Source of the DNA: Nitrospira sp.
GTDB taxonomy: Bacteria; Nitrospirota; Thermodesulfovibrionia; Thermodesulfovibrionales; Dissulfurispiraceae
Direction of reading: 5' to 3'
Assembly (NCBI GenBank): GCA_002634385.1
Contig: NSJL01000003.1
Location: 124,001 to 188,000, forward strand
Length of the DNA stretch: 64,000 bases
Positions 35,401-44,239 of the stretch are shown here, in pieces. The notes under the pieces were generated by a model. It searched no databases. It saw nothing but the letters and a program-made list of their open reading frames with translations, and had not been told where the DNA came from. Every line of letters begins with the position of its first letter. Position 1 is the first letter of the stretch. A program made the position numbers and the translations under genes.

Positions 35401-37271
35401 ATTCCCACCTGCCGGTTCCCCAGGCCGATCCCCGCAATGCGCTAAAATCCGATGATCATGTCATGGCGGATTACTTCAATCTCATGCGCGGTTTCCTGGA
35501 GCAACAGCGTGCAGTGCTCGAAGGGTGGGGAGTGCAGGGGCAAACCGTACCCGAAAGCTTCAACACGCCGGAGGAGGATACGTCTACCCCCTTTCTGAGC
35601 TCGATCAAAGTGAGGGAGGGGCAGCGGGTCGAGGGAGAATGCCGTCTTTCCGTTTATAAGGACGCCTTTCTCAGAGACCACATCCTGTCCGGTGCCGTCT
35701 CCGGGTACGACCCCCATTTGCCGGGACTCCCCTGCGTGCCGCTCATGGTCAGCCTGGAGATCATGGCGGAGGCCTGTTCTCTTCTGGCGGGAACTACTGC
35801 CGTTCGCAGTATCGATACTATCAGGACTTTCGGGTGGATAGCGCTTGACGACGGGGAAGTGACGCTCACCGTTCACGCGGAAGCATCGGGTTCGGACAGC
35901 ACGACATTCCGGGCTCATCTGGTCAATTCCGGCGCCCTTGTTGTTTCCGCCAGTTTTTCCTTTGAAACAGAGTGGCGGATACCCGGTATGGCCGAGCTTA
36001 CGGAAAAGAGAGCTTCCTGCTGGGAGGGCCATGAGCTGTATACGATCGGGATGTTTCATGGTCCGATTTTCCGGAGCATACGGAGGATTGATGCGTGGAG
36101 CGAGCAGGGGATAGATGCCCCTCTCTCCGCGGTGAGCCTTGAGGGCTTCTTTGAAACAAGGGAAACGCCCTGTTTGGTGCTGAATCCCGTATTGCTCGAC
36201 GCCATGGGGCAGCTGACCGCCTACTGGATTGCGCAGCAGGTGGGGACTGACTTCAACTGTTTTCCCTCCACCATAGAGCGTATCGAGCTGTACCGGGACT
36301 GTCCCCAGGACATCGGGGGCCTTACCCTGCGGGCTCGCCAGGAGCCGCTCGATCCCGCCGCGAGAGCTGCGGAATCACCCCGGGTGTGGCATTTCGAATG
36401 CCGTGACAGCGGGGGGCATCCCGTGTTCAGAGCGACGAACCTTACCAATATCTATTTCCCGGTTCCGCACCGCTTTTACGAGTTCCGGCGTGATCCCTTG
36501 CACGGGTGGCTTGGTCACCCCGTCACGATTATTGAAAAAGAAGGCACGCTGTTGTGGCGGCTGCCCCATTTCCCCGAAAAGTTCTGCATGCAGTCGGACG
36601 GCATTTTCCTGCGGATAGTGGCCCACGCATTGCTGGGTTTCGAGGAACGTGCCGAATGGAGGGAATTGACGACCAGTATACGGCATCGCCGCGAATGGCT
36701 GCTCGGACGGGCTTGCATCAAGGAGGCGGTCAGGTTCTGGGTTTTCCAGCGGACGGGAAAGCTGCTGTATCCTGCCGACATTACCGTTCTGCACGATGAG
36801 TCCGGAGCTCCCTATGTTGACGGAGAATGGAGCACCGCACTGATACCGCCGCCTGAAGTCTCCCTCAGCCACGACAGGCACCTGTCCGTGGCAGCGGTAA
36901 GTCCGCCGCACCATCCTGTCGGCGTGGATGTTGAGCACGTCGGGAGAATTCAACAGCCCGACCTCATGAAGAGCTCTCTGACCCCGAACGAGCTGCTGTC
37001 GCTGCACCGGTGCGGCGACAGTGCTTTGCCCGAAAAAGTGCTGCGTATATGGTGCGCCAAAGAGGCTGCCGCAAAATATCTGGGTCTGGGGCTCCAGGGG
37101 AGGCCGGAAGAGTTTGATGTCGCCTTTCTGGACACCTCCTGGGAGGTTGCCCGTATACGGCATGCCGGGCAGGTGGTCGAGGCTGACGTTCGTTGTGAAA
37201 ATGACATGATAGTTGCGCTTGCTACCGGAAGCACCCACTCTAGTGACGAGGAGTTACGACAATGGCGGTGA
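32466..37271 (+). CDS. PUFA-synthase-like polyketide synthase, KS-AT-DH-PPTase
   Basis: A 1601-residue partner of the preceding synthase. KS is at about 12-450 (DAACASS, EAHGTGI, then MISHCIPAAG with the His kept). The AT is at 570-900 (GHSTGES nucleophile loop; the position of AFHS reads GYHTG, so its substrate may not be malonyl). A MADYFNLMRGFLEQQ motif near 1000 matches the one in the first synthase. A hotdog DH is at about 1060-1390 (DHILSG, then LLDAMGQ). The C-terminal 4'-phosphopantetheinyl transferase (about 1400-1600: GVDVEHV, WCAKEAAAKYLG) would activate the ACPs in cis. No ACP is visible inside. It overlaps the following ACP gene by 10 nt. Confidence 0.87.
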   Translation: MSEQNTIQKEPIAIIGMACIFPKAPDVATFWNNILAGVDAIGEPAPEWDAGRYMKSGRIKTPYGGYLRDLYRFDPKEFGIMPASIDGGEPDQFLALRVARDALADAGYGNGYDHAETGIVLGHSTYLHRGQGNLIQHNIMLDQTLELLRTVLPSLDEDTAAEARAFLERKLPPFNADIVPGLVPNVMTGRIANRLNLRGPNYLIDAACASSLLAVGAAMDELRNGRSRIMLAGGVNASLPAEVSVIFTQLGALSERGRVRPFEAGSDGTLLGEGLGIIVLKRVSDAIADGDRVYAVIHGIGQSSDGRGHGLLAPSAEGEALAVGRAYRASGVDPATIGLMEAHGTGIPLGDKTEISALKKIFGERKGAQGSIALGSIKSMISHCIPAAGIAGLIKSALALHHKILPPTLCRNVNPELGIGNTPLYINTATKPWISRPEAPRRAGVNSFGFGGINAHAVLEEAPPEAVRPPALSAWPVELCVFSAGSDTALAEKVQQAADLLCKTAGHGIGDFAAALAAHDANLPHRLAVVAKDTDDLRKKLRQALERIKDTTAPRWSTRNGICYSRAPLEGTLAFLFPGEGSQYLNMFADLSLYFDEVRRWFDFWRGLYHDAPGESRTDIVFPPESELTEQRRTELEKRLNDMDAGSEAVFIGSQAMYSLLTSLGVQPDVMVGHSTGESSALVASGAIESGDTAGLAGFIRELNAVYRRVLGEGKIPTGALLAVGALPQETVEEHIAALHNGVVIAMDNCENQLVLYGEADSIAELQRSLSAAGGICSLLPFDRGYHTGRFSAVSDAFLEYYKNIGLKSPRVPLYSCASAGLFPGDEQGVRELAAGQWSKKVRFRETVLAMAGEGVRYFVEVGPSGNLTAFLHDIPVGEERLSLATNLRRKNGVEQLLSALSYLYVNNKGVRIERLFASRSVRGAEREDLRHNRQPGIQLDNTMPVLRIGDADSAVLRKVLAPPARTQHEDRQSRGMRDSHLPVPQADPRNALKSDDHVMADYFNLMRGFLEQQRAVLEGWGVQGQTVPESFNTPEEDTSTPFLSSIKVREGQRVEGECRLSVYKDAFLRDHILSGAVSGYDPHLPGLPCVPLMVSLEIMAEACSLLAGTTAVRSIDTIRTFGWIALDDGEVTLTVHAEASGSDSTTFRAHLVNSGALVVSASFSFETEWRIPGMAELTEKRASCWEGHELYTIGMFHGPIFRSIRRIDAWSEQGIDAPLSAVSLEGFFETRETPCLVLNPVLLDAMGQLTAYWIAQQVGTDFNCFPSTIERIELYRDCPQDIGGLTLRARQEPLDPAARAAESPRVWHFECRDSGGHPVFRATNLTNIYFPVPHRFYEFRRDPLHGWLGHPVTIIEKEGTLLWRLPHFPEKFCMQSDGIFLRIVAHALLGFEERAEWRELTTSIRHRREWLLGRACIKEAVRFWVFQRTGKLLYPADITVLHDESGAPYVDGEWSTALIPPPEVSLSHDRHLSVAAVSPPHHPVGVDVEHVGRIQQPDLMKSSLTPNELLSLHRCGDSALPEKVLRIWCAKEAAAKYLGLGLQGRPEEFDVAFLDTSWEVARIRHAGQVVEADVRCENDMIVALATGSTHSSDEELRQWR

Positions 37272-37555
37272 TCACGACTCAGGAAATTGAGAAAACGCTG
37301 GCCGGGATTGCAGAGGATCTGATTCAGGATTGGGGCCTGGAGCGGGAAGAGGGTATTTCGGGTTCCACGAAGCTGGTTGCCGACCTGGAGTTCGCATCAG
37401 TGGATGTCATTCAGTTCTGTGTAGCGATTGAGCAGCACTACCGGCAGAAAATGGGGTTCCAGGATCTTCTCATGAAAGAGGGGAGCTATGTCCCGGATCT
37501 GTCGATAGCGCAAATAGCTGAATTTTTGGCCGGGAAAATCAAGAGAGAGGACTGA
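37262..37555 (+). CDS. Free-standing acyl carrier protein
   Basis: A 97-residue phosphopantetheine-binding protein. The carrier Ser is Ser46 in LEFASVDVIQF, which differs from the usual DSL but matches a known subgroup with SVDVIQ. It starts inside the last codons of the preceding synthase, so expression is coupled. It probably offers a second carrier site, for starter loading, for tailoring by the sulfotransferase, or for hand-off to the hydrolase. Confidence 0.85.
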   Translation: MAVITTQEIEKTLAGIAEDLIQDWGLEREEGISGSTKLVADLEFASVDVIQFCVAIEQHYRQKMGFQDLLMKEGSYVPDLSIAQIAEFLAGKIKRED

Positions 37556-37559
37556 TACC

Positions 37560-39155
37560 ATGCAAACTTTGTTTATTGGTCTGGACGGCGCTACCTTTAC
37601 GATATTGGATGACCTCGCAAAGGGCACTACCGATAGCCCGCCGGTGATGCCTTTTTTGTCAAAGATCTATGCGGAGGGGGTGCGGTGCACATTGCTTTCA
37701 ACGCCGAATCCGCTGACGCCCCCTGCGTGGGTATCGTTGATGACCGGTAAAAATCCCGGGCATCACGGCATCTTCGATTTTATCCGGTCTGAAGAGACAG
37801 GCGACGATGTCTATTTCACGCTCTATGACGCGAGAGACGCCAGGACGGAAACCATCTGGTCTATCGCCAGCCGCAACGGCAAGAGGGTCGCCGTGCTGAA
37901 TTTCCCGTTCACGGCGCCTCCTCCGGAGCATCTCAACGGCTTCATGGTCCCCGGGTTCGTACCCTGGCGCCATCTGCGCCGCAATACGATGCCCGGCACC
38001 TTTTATGATCGCCTCAAAACCCTGCCCGGCTTCGACCCCAAACAACTGGCGTGGGACTTCAAACAGGAAAAACAGGCAATTGACAATCTGTCTGATGAGG
38101 ACCGTGAGAACTGGGTGCGGTATCACCTGCCACGCGAAAGACAATGGTTCACTATTGCGGAATACCTGGCCCGTGAAGAGGACCCCGACCTCCTGGCGGT
38201 CATGTTTGACGGGGTGGATAAACTGCAGCACCAGGCGTGGTTGTTTCTTGACCCCCGTCTGCAAGCCGAAGAAGTCAGTGCATATCACCGGCGTCTGCGC
38301 GGGTTATGCATGGACTATTTCAGGCAGCTCGACGGTTTCCTCGAGAGGCTGGTCGAAGCGGCGGGGCCGGAGGCGCAGGTGTTTATCGCCTCCGATCATG
38401 GTTTTACCACCACTGACGAGATCGTGCGTATCAATGCCTACCTGCAGAAAAAAGGCTATTTGAAATGGAAGCCGATGCCGGACACCGAAGAGGCGGTACG
38501 GCGCGAAGAGAGCATGTTTGCAAACCTTGACTGGGAAAATACGACCGCATATTGCCGAACCCCTTCGAGTAACGGGATAACGATCCGGGTGGCGAAGGAG
38601 CCGGGGGGGGCGGGAATCGACCCCGCGGAGTATGAGGCATTCAGGGACCGGCTGATACGTGATCTGGAAGAGCTGCGGGATCCGGACACCGGAGAACGGA
38701 TAATAGCCCGGATTGAGAAACGTGAAGAAATATTCCCGGGACCGGCAATGGCGGAGGCCCCTGACCTGTTGCTGGTATTACGCGACTTCGGCTTTGTTTC
38801 GATCAAGAACAAAGAACCGGTGATAGAGCGGCGGAGGGAAGTCGCAGGAACCCATCATCCCGAAGGGGTGTTTCTTGCCTGCGGTCCGGGAATAAAGCAG
38901 GGAGAAGTTGCCGGCCGGCAGAAGATCGTCGATGTGGGGGCTGCTTTACTCTATAGTCTTGGGCTGGAAGTGCCGGGCGATTTTGAAGGCCGGGTGCCTG
39001 AATCCTTGTTTACCGAACAGTATCTTGCACAGAAACCGGTGGTCATCGGAGCTGCCACTACCGCCCGGGAGAATACAGAGGAAGCGGAAAGCATGTCCGG
39101 AGAGGAAAAAGATACGATTATGGCCCAACTGCAGATGTTGGGGTATATGGAGTAA
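37560..39155 (+). CDS. Alkaline-phosphatase-superfamily (type I phosphodiesterase-like) enzyme
   Basis: A 531-residue enzyme with the alkaline-phosphatase/nucleotide-pyrophosphatase core: FIGLDGATFTIL (metal Asp), NPLTPPAWVSLMTGKNPGHHGI (shown by its parts: TPPAW with the likely Thr nucleophile, and NPGHHGI), FDGVDKLQHQ, ASDHGFT, and GTHHPEGVF (metal His). There is no clear signal peptide, so it may act in the cytosol. Members hydrolyse phosphodiesters, phosphonates or sulfate esters; which applies here is unknown. The C-terminus is MAQLQMLGYME, a tail shared in form with the sulfotransferase at 55809. A second family member lies at 56499. Confidence 0.82.
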   Translation: MQTLFIGLDGATFTILDDLAKGTTDSPPVMPFLSKIYAEGVRCTLLSTPNPLTPPAWVSLMTGKNPGHHGIFDFIRSEETGDDVYFTLYDARDARTETIWSIASRNGKRVAVLNFPFTAPPPEHLNGFMVPGFVPWRHLRRNTMPGTFYDRLKTLPGFDPKQLAWDFKQEKQAIDNLSDEDRENWVRYHLPRERQWFTIAEYLAREEDPDLLAVMFDGVDKLQHQAWLFLDPRLQAEEVSAYHRRLRGLCMDYFRQLDGFLERLVEAAGPEAQVFIASDHGFTTTDEIVRINAYLQKKGYLKWKPMPDTEEAVRREESMFANLDWENTTAYCRTPSSNGITIRVAKEPGGAGIDPAEYEAFRDRLIRDLEELRDPDTGERIIARIEKREEIFPGPAMAEAPDLLLVLRDFGFVSIKNKEPVIERRREVAGTHHPEGVFLACGPGIKQGEVAGRQKIVDVGAALLYSLGLEVPGDFEGRVPESLFTEQYLAQKPVVIGAATTARENTEEAESMSGEEKDTIMAQLQMLGYME

Positions 39156-39160
39156 CTTCC

Positions 39161-40228
39161 ATGCCTTCTGCCGAAGTGAACGGCGTACGGATCAACTACC
39201 TGCAGATGCCGTGCGAATCCGCGGAGGAGTGCGAGGATCTCGTGATGGTGCATGGCCTGGCCACGAGCCTCGCTTTCTGGTACTTTCGCCATGCCCCGTC
39301 ATTTTCGAAACGCTATCGTATTACCCTGTACGATCTGCGGGGACACGGCAGGTCCGGCACCACCGACAGCGGGTATACGGCAAAGAATATGGCGGTGGAT
39401 CTCCGGAAGCTTCTCGATCACCTGGGTATTGAGCATGCCCATTTTGTCGCCCATAGTTTCGGGGGAGCGGTAGCGTTGCACCTGGCGTGTCATCATCCTG
39501 ACCGGTTTGCAAGTTTGGTAGTGGCCGATACGCATATTTCGGCGATACGCCGGCTCCAAAAGGGGAAAGGGGAGTCCGGAGAAAGAATCCAGCAGATTCT
39601 GGATCGGAACAACCTGGATCTTGATGCAGGAGAACCCTATTTCGGCTACCGGCTCTTAAGCGCCGTAGCCCGCCTGAAAGTAAAGAACAGGAATATCTCA
39701 CCGGAATTGGAAGGTTTGGTACGTCCCTTATTGGGGGAAAACAGCAAGCGTACCGCACGTCAGTGGTTACGGTTGATCGAGACGAGCCAGGCAGAGAAAG
39801 AACTGATGGGTGACGACGGTATATCGCCGGACCGTCTCCGGGGGCTGCACTTTCCGATACAGGCGATGTATGGTGAACGCTCCCCGGCCATGTCCACCGG
39901 TGAGCGGCTACTGGAACTGTGGCCTCATGCCGATTTTCGCCGCATACGGGAAGCCGGGCATTTTTTCCCGATCACCCGGTCCTCCGAGTTCATTGAAAAC
40001 TGCTGCAGCTTTTGGAAGGACGCGCTCCTGCGGGGAATTCCCCGCAGAAAGGGGGACTCTGATAAAAGATACTTCAGAAGCAACCGTTTCTATCGCCGGG
40101 ACGGCGAATGGTTTTTCGATACCCGCGAGTCGATGGAAAACGGTCCGTTTCGCGATCTCGTGGAAGCGAAATCATATATGGGGGGTCGCAGCATTTCCAG
40201 GATGGCCACGGGGGATCACCCCGAATGA
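39161..40228 (+). CDS. Alpha/beta hydrolase with a C-terminal extension
   Basis: A 355-residue protein. Residues 1 to about 285 form an alpha/beta hydrolase: VMVHGLAT oxyanion region, AHSFGGAV nucleophile elbow, and EAGHFFPI catalytic His. The last about 65 residues form a small extra domain (YFRSNRFYRRDGEWFFDTRE, then GPFRDLVEAKSYM), with the look of small DUF6316-like domains that carry a GPF/EA motif; that assignment is tentative. There is no signal peptide. Beside the synthase it may be the thioesterase that releases the chain, since neither synthase has one. It overlaps the next gene by 4 nt. Confidence 0.8.
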   Translation: MPSAEVNGVRINYLQMPCESAEECEDLVMVHGLATSLAFWYFRHAPSFSKRYRITLYDLRGHGRSGTTDSGYTAKNMAVDLRKLLDHLGIEHAHFVAHSFGGAVALHLACHHPDRFASLVVADTHISAIRRLQKGKGESGERIQQILDRNNLDLDAGEPYFGYRLLSAVARLKVKNRNISPELEGLVRPLLGENSKRTARQWLRLIETSQAEKELMGDDGISPDRLRGLHFPIQAMYGERSPAMSTGERLLELWPHADFRRIREAGHFFPITRSSEFIENCCSFWKDALLRGIPRRKGDSDKRYFRSNRFYRRDGEWFFDTRESMENGPFRDLVEAKSYMGGRSISRMATGDHPE

Positions 40229-41673
40229 ATGGTACGAACAAGCTGGGCATACCACGGGGGCTTTCGCAGGGTGATTTCAGGCTGATAGCATGCGGAGGCT
40301 TCGGTGACGGGCTGAATAATTATGCCCATTCAATGACCTGGTTTAACGGTCATCTCTATGTGGGGACGACGCGCGGAAATTTCCCTTTGATGAAGGCGCG
40401 GCTGCCGATAGGGTTGGACCCCTGGCCCGTTGAATGCCCGGAGAATCCCTTTGACATCGATCTGCGTGCGGAGATATGGCGGTATAGTCCGCGTACTGAT
40501 GAGTGGGAGAGAGTGTACAAGGCGCCGATTATTACCGGAAGCCACGGCAAGCCCATCCCGAGGGAGCTGGGGTACCGTGGCATGCTGGTGTACCAGGCCG
40601 ATGAAAACGACCCCCCGGCGCTCTTCGTGAGCACCTGGTCGCCGGCAAAGGGACCCGGGCCTCTCCTGCTGCGGTCCGGGGACGGCAGAAACTTCGAGCC
40701 GACCGGCGAGCCCGGCCTGATAGGGTTGCCGGTAACAACGATACGCTCCATGACCCGGTTCAAAGGCCGCCTTTATACCACGCCAGCGGGTTCCCGCGGC
40801 GGGAATCCGAACGTGTCCGCCCATTCGGTGGTGTATGAAAGCAGGGACCCCTCGAAAGGACAATGGGAGCCGGTAAGTGAATTCGGTTTCGGCGACCTGG
40901 GTAATAAGACGGTCTTTGAAATGGCCGGCTTCGGCGATCACCTCTACGTAGGCACCCTGAATCTGGAAGGATATCAGGTGTGGCGTACCACTGCGGAAGG
41001 CACCCCCCCCTACCATTGGGAAAAAATTATCGAGTACGGGGCGTACAGGGGGGCATTGAATCAGTGCGTCCTCAGCATGTGCCCGTTCAATGGTGCCCTC
41101 TACGTGGGCAGCGCGATACAGGGAGGGGGGATTGACCGGCAAAACAAGATAGGGCCTGCGCCGCCGGAGCTCATCCGTATCTTCCCGGACGGGCACTGGG
41201 ACCTGCTTGTGGGAGAGGAACGTGAAACACCTGTCGGGTATAAACGGCCCCTTTCAGGGTATTCGCCGGGATTCGACAATTTTTTCAACGGGTATTTCTG
41301 GCGCCTGTGCGAACATAAAGGATGGCTGTATCTTTCCTCTTTTGATTGGAGCTGCATACTCGGTTATGCGCAAAGGGAGACATGGCCGGAGGCGTTTACC
41401 CATCTCATAAGCTATGTAGGAGAGCAGTTTATCATGGACCGCCAGTCAGGCTTTGACCTGTATCGAAGTTTTGACGGGGAAAACTGGGTGCCGGTGACGA
41501 CAAACGGTATGGGGAATCCCTACAACATGGGATTGCGTACGATGGTTTCCTCCCCGCCCGGCTTGTTCCTCGGCACTGCCAACCCGTTCGGGCCAAAAGT
41601 GCTTCCATTGTATGGGGATAGATACATTCATAATCCGCGCGGCGGCTGTGAAGTGTTTCTTGCTCCCGATTAA
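40225..41673 (+). CDS. Beta-propeller-like protein, cytosolic type
   Basis: A 482-residue protein of repeated beta segments, with recurring lines of the type WFNGHLYVGTTRG, RFKGRLYTTPAG, GFGDHLYVGTLN, PFNGALYVGSAI, and EHKGWLYLSSFD spaced about 60-100 residues apart. This is the signature of a kelch- or propeller-like fold with about five to seven blades. There is no signal peptide. The C-terminal line GLRTMVSSPPGLFLGTANP also appears, changed, in the two exported paralogues at 49363 and 50959 (GIRTM, YCGMATY). Function is unknown; such folds bind ligands, scaffold proteins or act as lyases. ATGA overlap with the hydrolase gene. Confidence 0.7.
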   Translation: MNGTNKLGIPRGLSQGDFRLIACGGFGDGLNNYAHSMTWFNGHLYVGTTRGNFPLMKARLPIGLDPWPVECPENPFDIDLRAEIWRYSPRTDEWERVYKAPIITGSHGKPIPRELGYRGMLVYQADENDPPALFVSTWSPAKGPGPLLLRSGDGRNFEPTGEPGLIGLPVTTIRSMTRFKGRLYTTPAGSRGGNPNVSAHSVVYESRDPSKGQWEPVSEFGFGDLGNKTVFEMAGFGDHLYVGTLNLEGYQVWRTTAEGTPPYHWEKIIEYGAYRGALNQCVLSMCPFNGALYVGSAIQGGGIDRQNKIGPAPPELIRIFPDGHWDLLVGEERETPVGYKRPLSGYSPGFDNFFNGYFWRLCEHKGWLYLSSFDWSCILGYAQRETWPEAFTHLISYVGEQFIMDRQSGFDLYRSFDGENWVPVTTNGMGNPYNMGLRTMVSSPPGLFLGTANPFGPKVLPLYGDRYIHNPRGGCEVFLAPD

Positions 41674-41750
41674 CACATCAAGCGCTTTCGGCAACCAGGG
41701 TGTGCTGATTGCCGGGATGATTGCGCAAACTGGGTACGGAGGTTAGAACA

Positions 41751-44237
41751 GTGAACGAAGAGGCCCTTAAAGTCACGACCCCTGCTTTCCTGCGTCAAAA
41801 GCTGTTGGCCTTTCGGGTAGGACAAGGACAGGAGCAAAGCTATCTTATCAAAGATCAGCTGCTGGGACAAACAGTTACGTTTGCACCCTGGCAATTTTTC
41901 ATCTTTGAGGTTTTGCCGGTATGCGATGACTTCCCGAAGCTTGCCTCGATCTTCAAGGACCGGTTCGGGCATACCATAACAAACGAAGAGGTGGAGGAGC
42001 TGTTCTCTTTTGCTGCCGATAGAAATCTGTTCAGCCAGAGGGCTGATACGCACCCTCTGTTAGCCGCTTTCAATAAAAAGAGAGCAGCCCGCCCGGTTCA
42101 GCTTGAGGAGGTGATGGCAGCTTCGCTGCAGGGGACGGTCGCTGAAAGTGTAACCCCGCCTGATGCACGGGGGGCAGCGCCTGCGGCAAAAAGAGTGGAA
42201 TCCGGCAGGAAGACCGAACCAGGCGGCGACGGCACCGCATACAAAGAGCAACTGCCCGCGGGGGTGTATGACGTCATCGGTCTGGATGACGCCAAACCCG
42301 TCAGAGGAGTAAGACTCTTCAACCCGGCACGGCTTGTAAAGCTGCTTCATCCGCTCTTCGTGCCGTTCCGGTATGCCCCGTACCTGCTCCCTGCATTGGT
42401 AGTCGTGGCTCTTTTCACGGGTATCAGGAATGCCGATCTGATTGCGGACGACTGGAGCCGCCTGCGTTTCGACATGACCTTTGTTTCGCATGTGCTCATT
42501 GGGATGCTCACGGTGAATGTGCTGGTCACTCTGGCCACCGCCCTGGTAGCGCATAGCTATCGCGCACGGGTAAGCGGCATGTTCCTTGCCTTCTATATGA
42601 TGTTCTTACCCCGTTTCAAAGTGAAGATCGACAATGCGCGGCAGATGTCACGGCGGGAGCGCATCTGGCTGCACGCCGCCCCCCTGCTCACGCGGTGCGC
42701 GCTGGCAGCCGCCTGCCTCCTGATCTGGTACTTTGCGAGGGACACGGATAGTCTTGTCGCGTCCATCGCTTTGATTGTGGCCGGCATCAGCTCGTTTTCT
42801 CTTTTTTTAACGGCAAATCCGCTGATGAAGAGCAGCGGCTACCATTTGCTGGCTGCGGCTTTGAACGAGCCCTCCCTCCGGGGAAAATCATTCATGGCGC
42901 TCATGAGCACGTTCCGCCGCACCACCTACCAGAAAGCGGACAGGAACGCGTTGGCGGCGTATGCCCTGGCCTCTTCCGTTTTCGTTATAGCGGTAATTGC
43001 CCTGTTTGTCGCGTTATTCGGCCGCTACGTGAAGATACACTTCGGAGGGGCCGGGCTCTTCTGGGTCGCTCTTCTTGTCCTGGTGCTCCTGTTGCGGATG
43101 ATCGCAAAATTCAAGAAGGCCGGTGAGCTGTATGAGCGCTCGGTCCAGTTCGAACGGTGGCGGGACATAGCGCTTCCGGCGGTAGAGAGCGATGCGGAAG
43201 GGAGAAAAAGCAGAAGCTCCTCTCTCCTCTATTTCAATGTGGTAGTGGGCTCATTGGTCGTAGCGGGACTGCTGGCGCCCTATCATTATGAGCCGGGCGG
43301 CACTTTTCTCGTCCTGCCGAATTACAAGGCGGAGCTAACCGCAGAAGTAGCCGGGGTGATCAAGGAGGTTTACTATGACGGGGGTGAAACCTTGAAGAAA
43401 GGCGCTGTTATTGCCCGCCTCGACGCCACCGATTACGAAGGTCAGATGAAAGTGTACGAAGCAAAAACGCTGGAACAGCAGGCCATCGTCGCCGATCTGA
43501 AGGCGATGCCCAGGCCGGAGGAAGTATTGCTGGCGGAACGCGCCCTGGAGGTGCAGGTCACACGGGAGAGGTACAGCAGGGAGAAGTTAACCCGCCTCGA
43601 AAAGCTCTACAAAGAAAAAACCATCTCGTTTGAAGAGTTGGACGCCCAGAGGCGTGAGCATGAAGTGGACAGGATGCAGGTAGAGGAAAAGAGCGCCAAC
43701 CTCGCGTTGATAAAGGCCGGAGTGACACCGGACCAGATAGCTGCCGCAGAAGCCAAGCTGACAAGCTACCAGGAGGAGCGCGATTATTACCGGCAGAAGG
43801 TGGAGCAATCGGTAATTACCATGCCGTTTGACGGTACGCTCACCGGTATGCACCTTCAACAGAAGGTGGGGCATTTTCTGGACAGGGGGGAGATGTTTGC
43901 TCTCGCGGAGAACACCTCCCAGGTATTTACCCAGATCGAAGTGCCTGAGCCCGATATTGATTATGTCGTAAACGCCGCCGGGGTCCGGAGCCGTCCCCTC
44001 TCGTATTACAACGAGGAATTTACCGGAGGGGTGACTTCCATTGACTCGATCGTGACGGCAAACCGCATCGGCAATGTGGTCGTGGTCGCCGCGCTGCTGG
44101 ACAACAAGGACGGCCGGCTGAAATCGGGGATGACCGGGTATGCGAAAATCAGCAGTCAGACGATGCCGGCCTGGGAGGTCATGTCGCGTGCCCTCGCGCG
44201 GTTTTTCAAAGTGGAAGTCTGGTCCTGGATCCCGTAA
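41751..44237 (+). CDS. HlyD-type adaptor fused to a degenerate M50-like membrane domain
   Basis: An 828-residue protein. The N-terminal about 100 residues are cytosolic and helical. From about 210 to 465 there are about six to eight membrane helices laid out like the M50-peptidase domain found in HlyD fusions, but the zinc motif HExxH is missing (the place reads LATALVAHSY). A further helix (about 490) leads to a periplasmic HlyD part: lipoyl half-motif GVIKEVYYDGGETLKKGAVIARLD split around a coiled coil (about 560-690), then a beta-barrel domain. It could link an inner-membrane step to the outer-membrane channel at 47756. The GTG at 41751 has GGAGG nine bases upstream. Confidence 0.72.
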   Translation: MNEEALKVTTPAFLRQKLLAFRVGQGQEQSYLIKDQLLGQTVTFAPWQFFIFEVLPVCDDFPKLASIFKDRFGHTITNEEVEELFSFAADRNLFSQRADTHPLLAAFNKKRAARPVQLEEVMAASLQGTVAESVTPPDARGAAPAAKRVESGRKTEPGGDGTAYKEQLPAGVYDVIGLDDAKPVRGVRLFNPARLVKLLHPLFVPFRYAPYLLPALVVVALFTGIRNADLIADDWSRLRFDMTFVSHVLIGMLTVNVLVTLATALVAHSYRARVSGMFLAFYMMFLPRFKVKIDNARQMSRRERIWLHAAPLLTRCALAAACLLIWYFARDTDSLVASIALIVAGISSFSLFLTANPLMKSSGYHLLAAALNEPSLRGKSFMALMSTFRRTTYQKADRNALAAYALASSVFVIAVIALFVALFGRYVKIHFGGAGLFWVALLVLVLLLRMIAKFKKAGELYERSVQFERWRDIALPAVESDAEGRKSRSSSLLYFNVVVGSLVVAGLLAPYHYEPGGTFLVLPNYKAELTAEVAGVIKEVYYDGGETLKKGAVIARLDATDYEGQMKVYEAKTLEQQAIVADLKAMPRPEEVLLAERALEVQVTRERYSREKLTRLEKLYKEKTISFEELDAQRREHEVDRMQVEEKSANLALIKAGVTPDQIAAAEAKLTSYQEERDYYRQKVEQSVITMPFDGTLTGMHLQQKVGHFLDRGEMFALAENTSQVFTQIEVPEPDIDYVVNAAGVRSRPLSYYNEEFTGGVTSIDSIVTANRIGNVVVVAALLDNKDGRLKSGMTGYAKISSQTMPAWEVMSRALARFFKVEVWSWIP

Positions 44238-44239
44238 TC

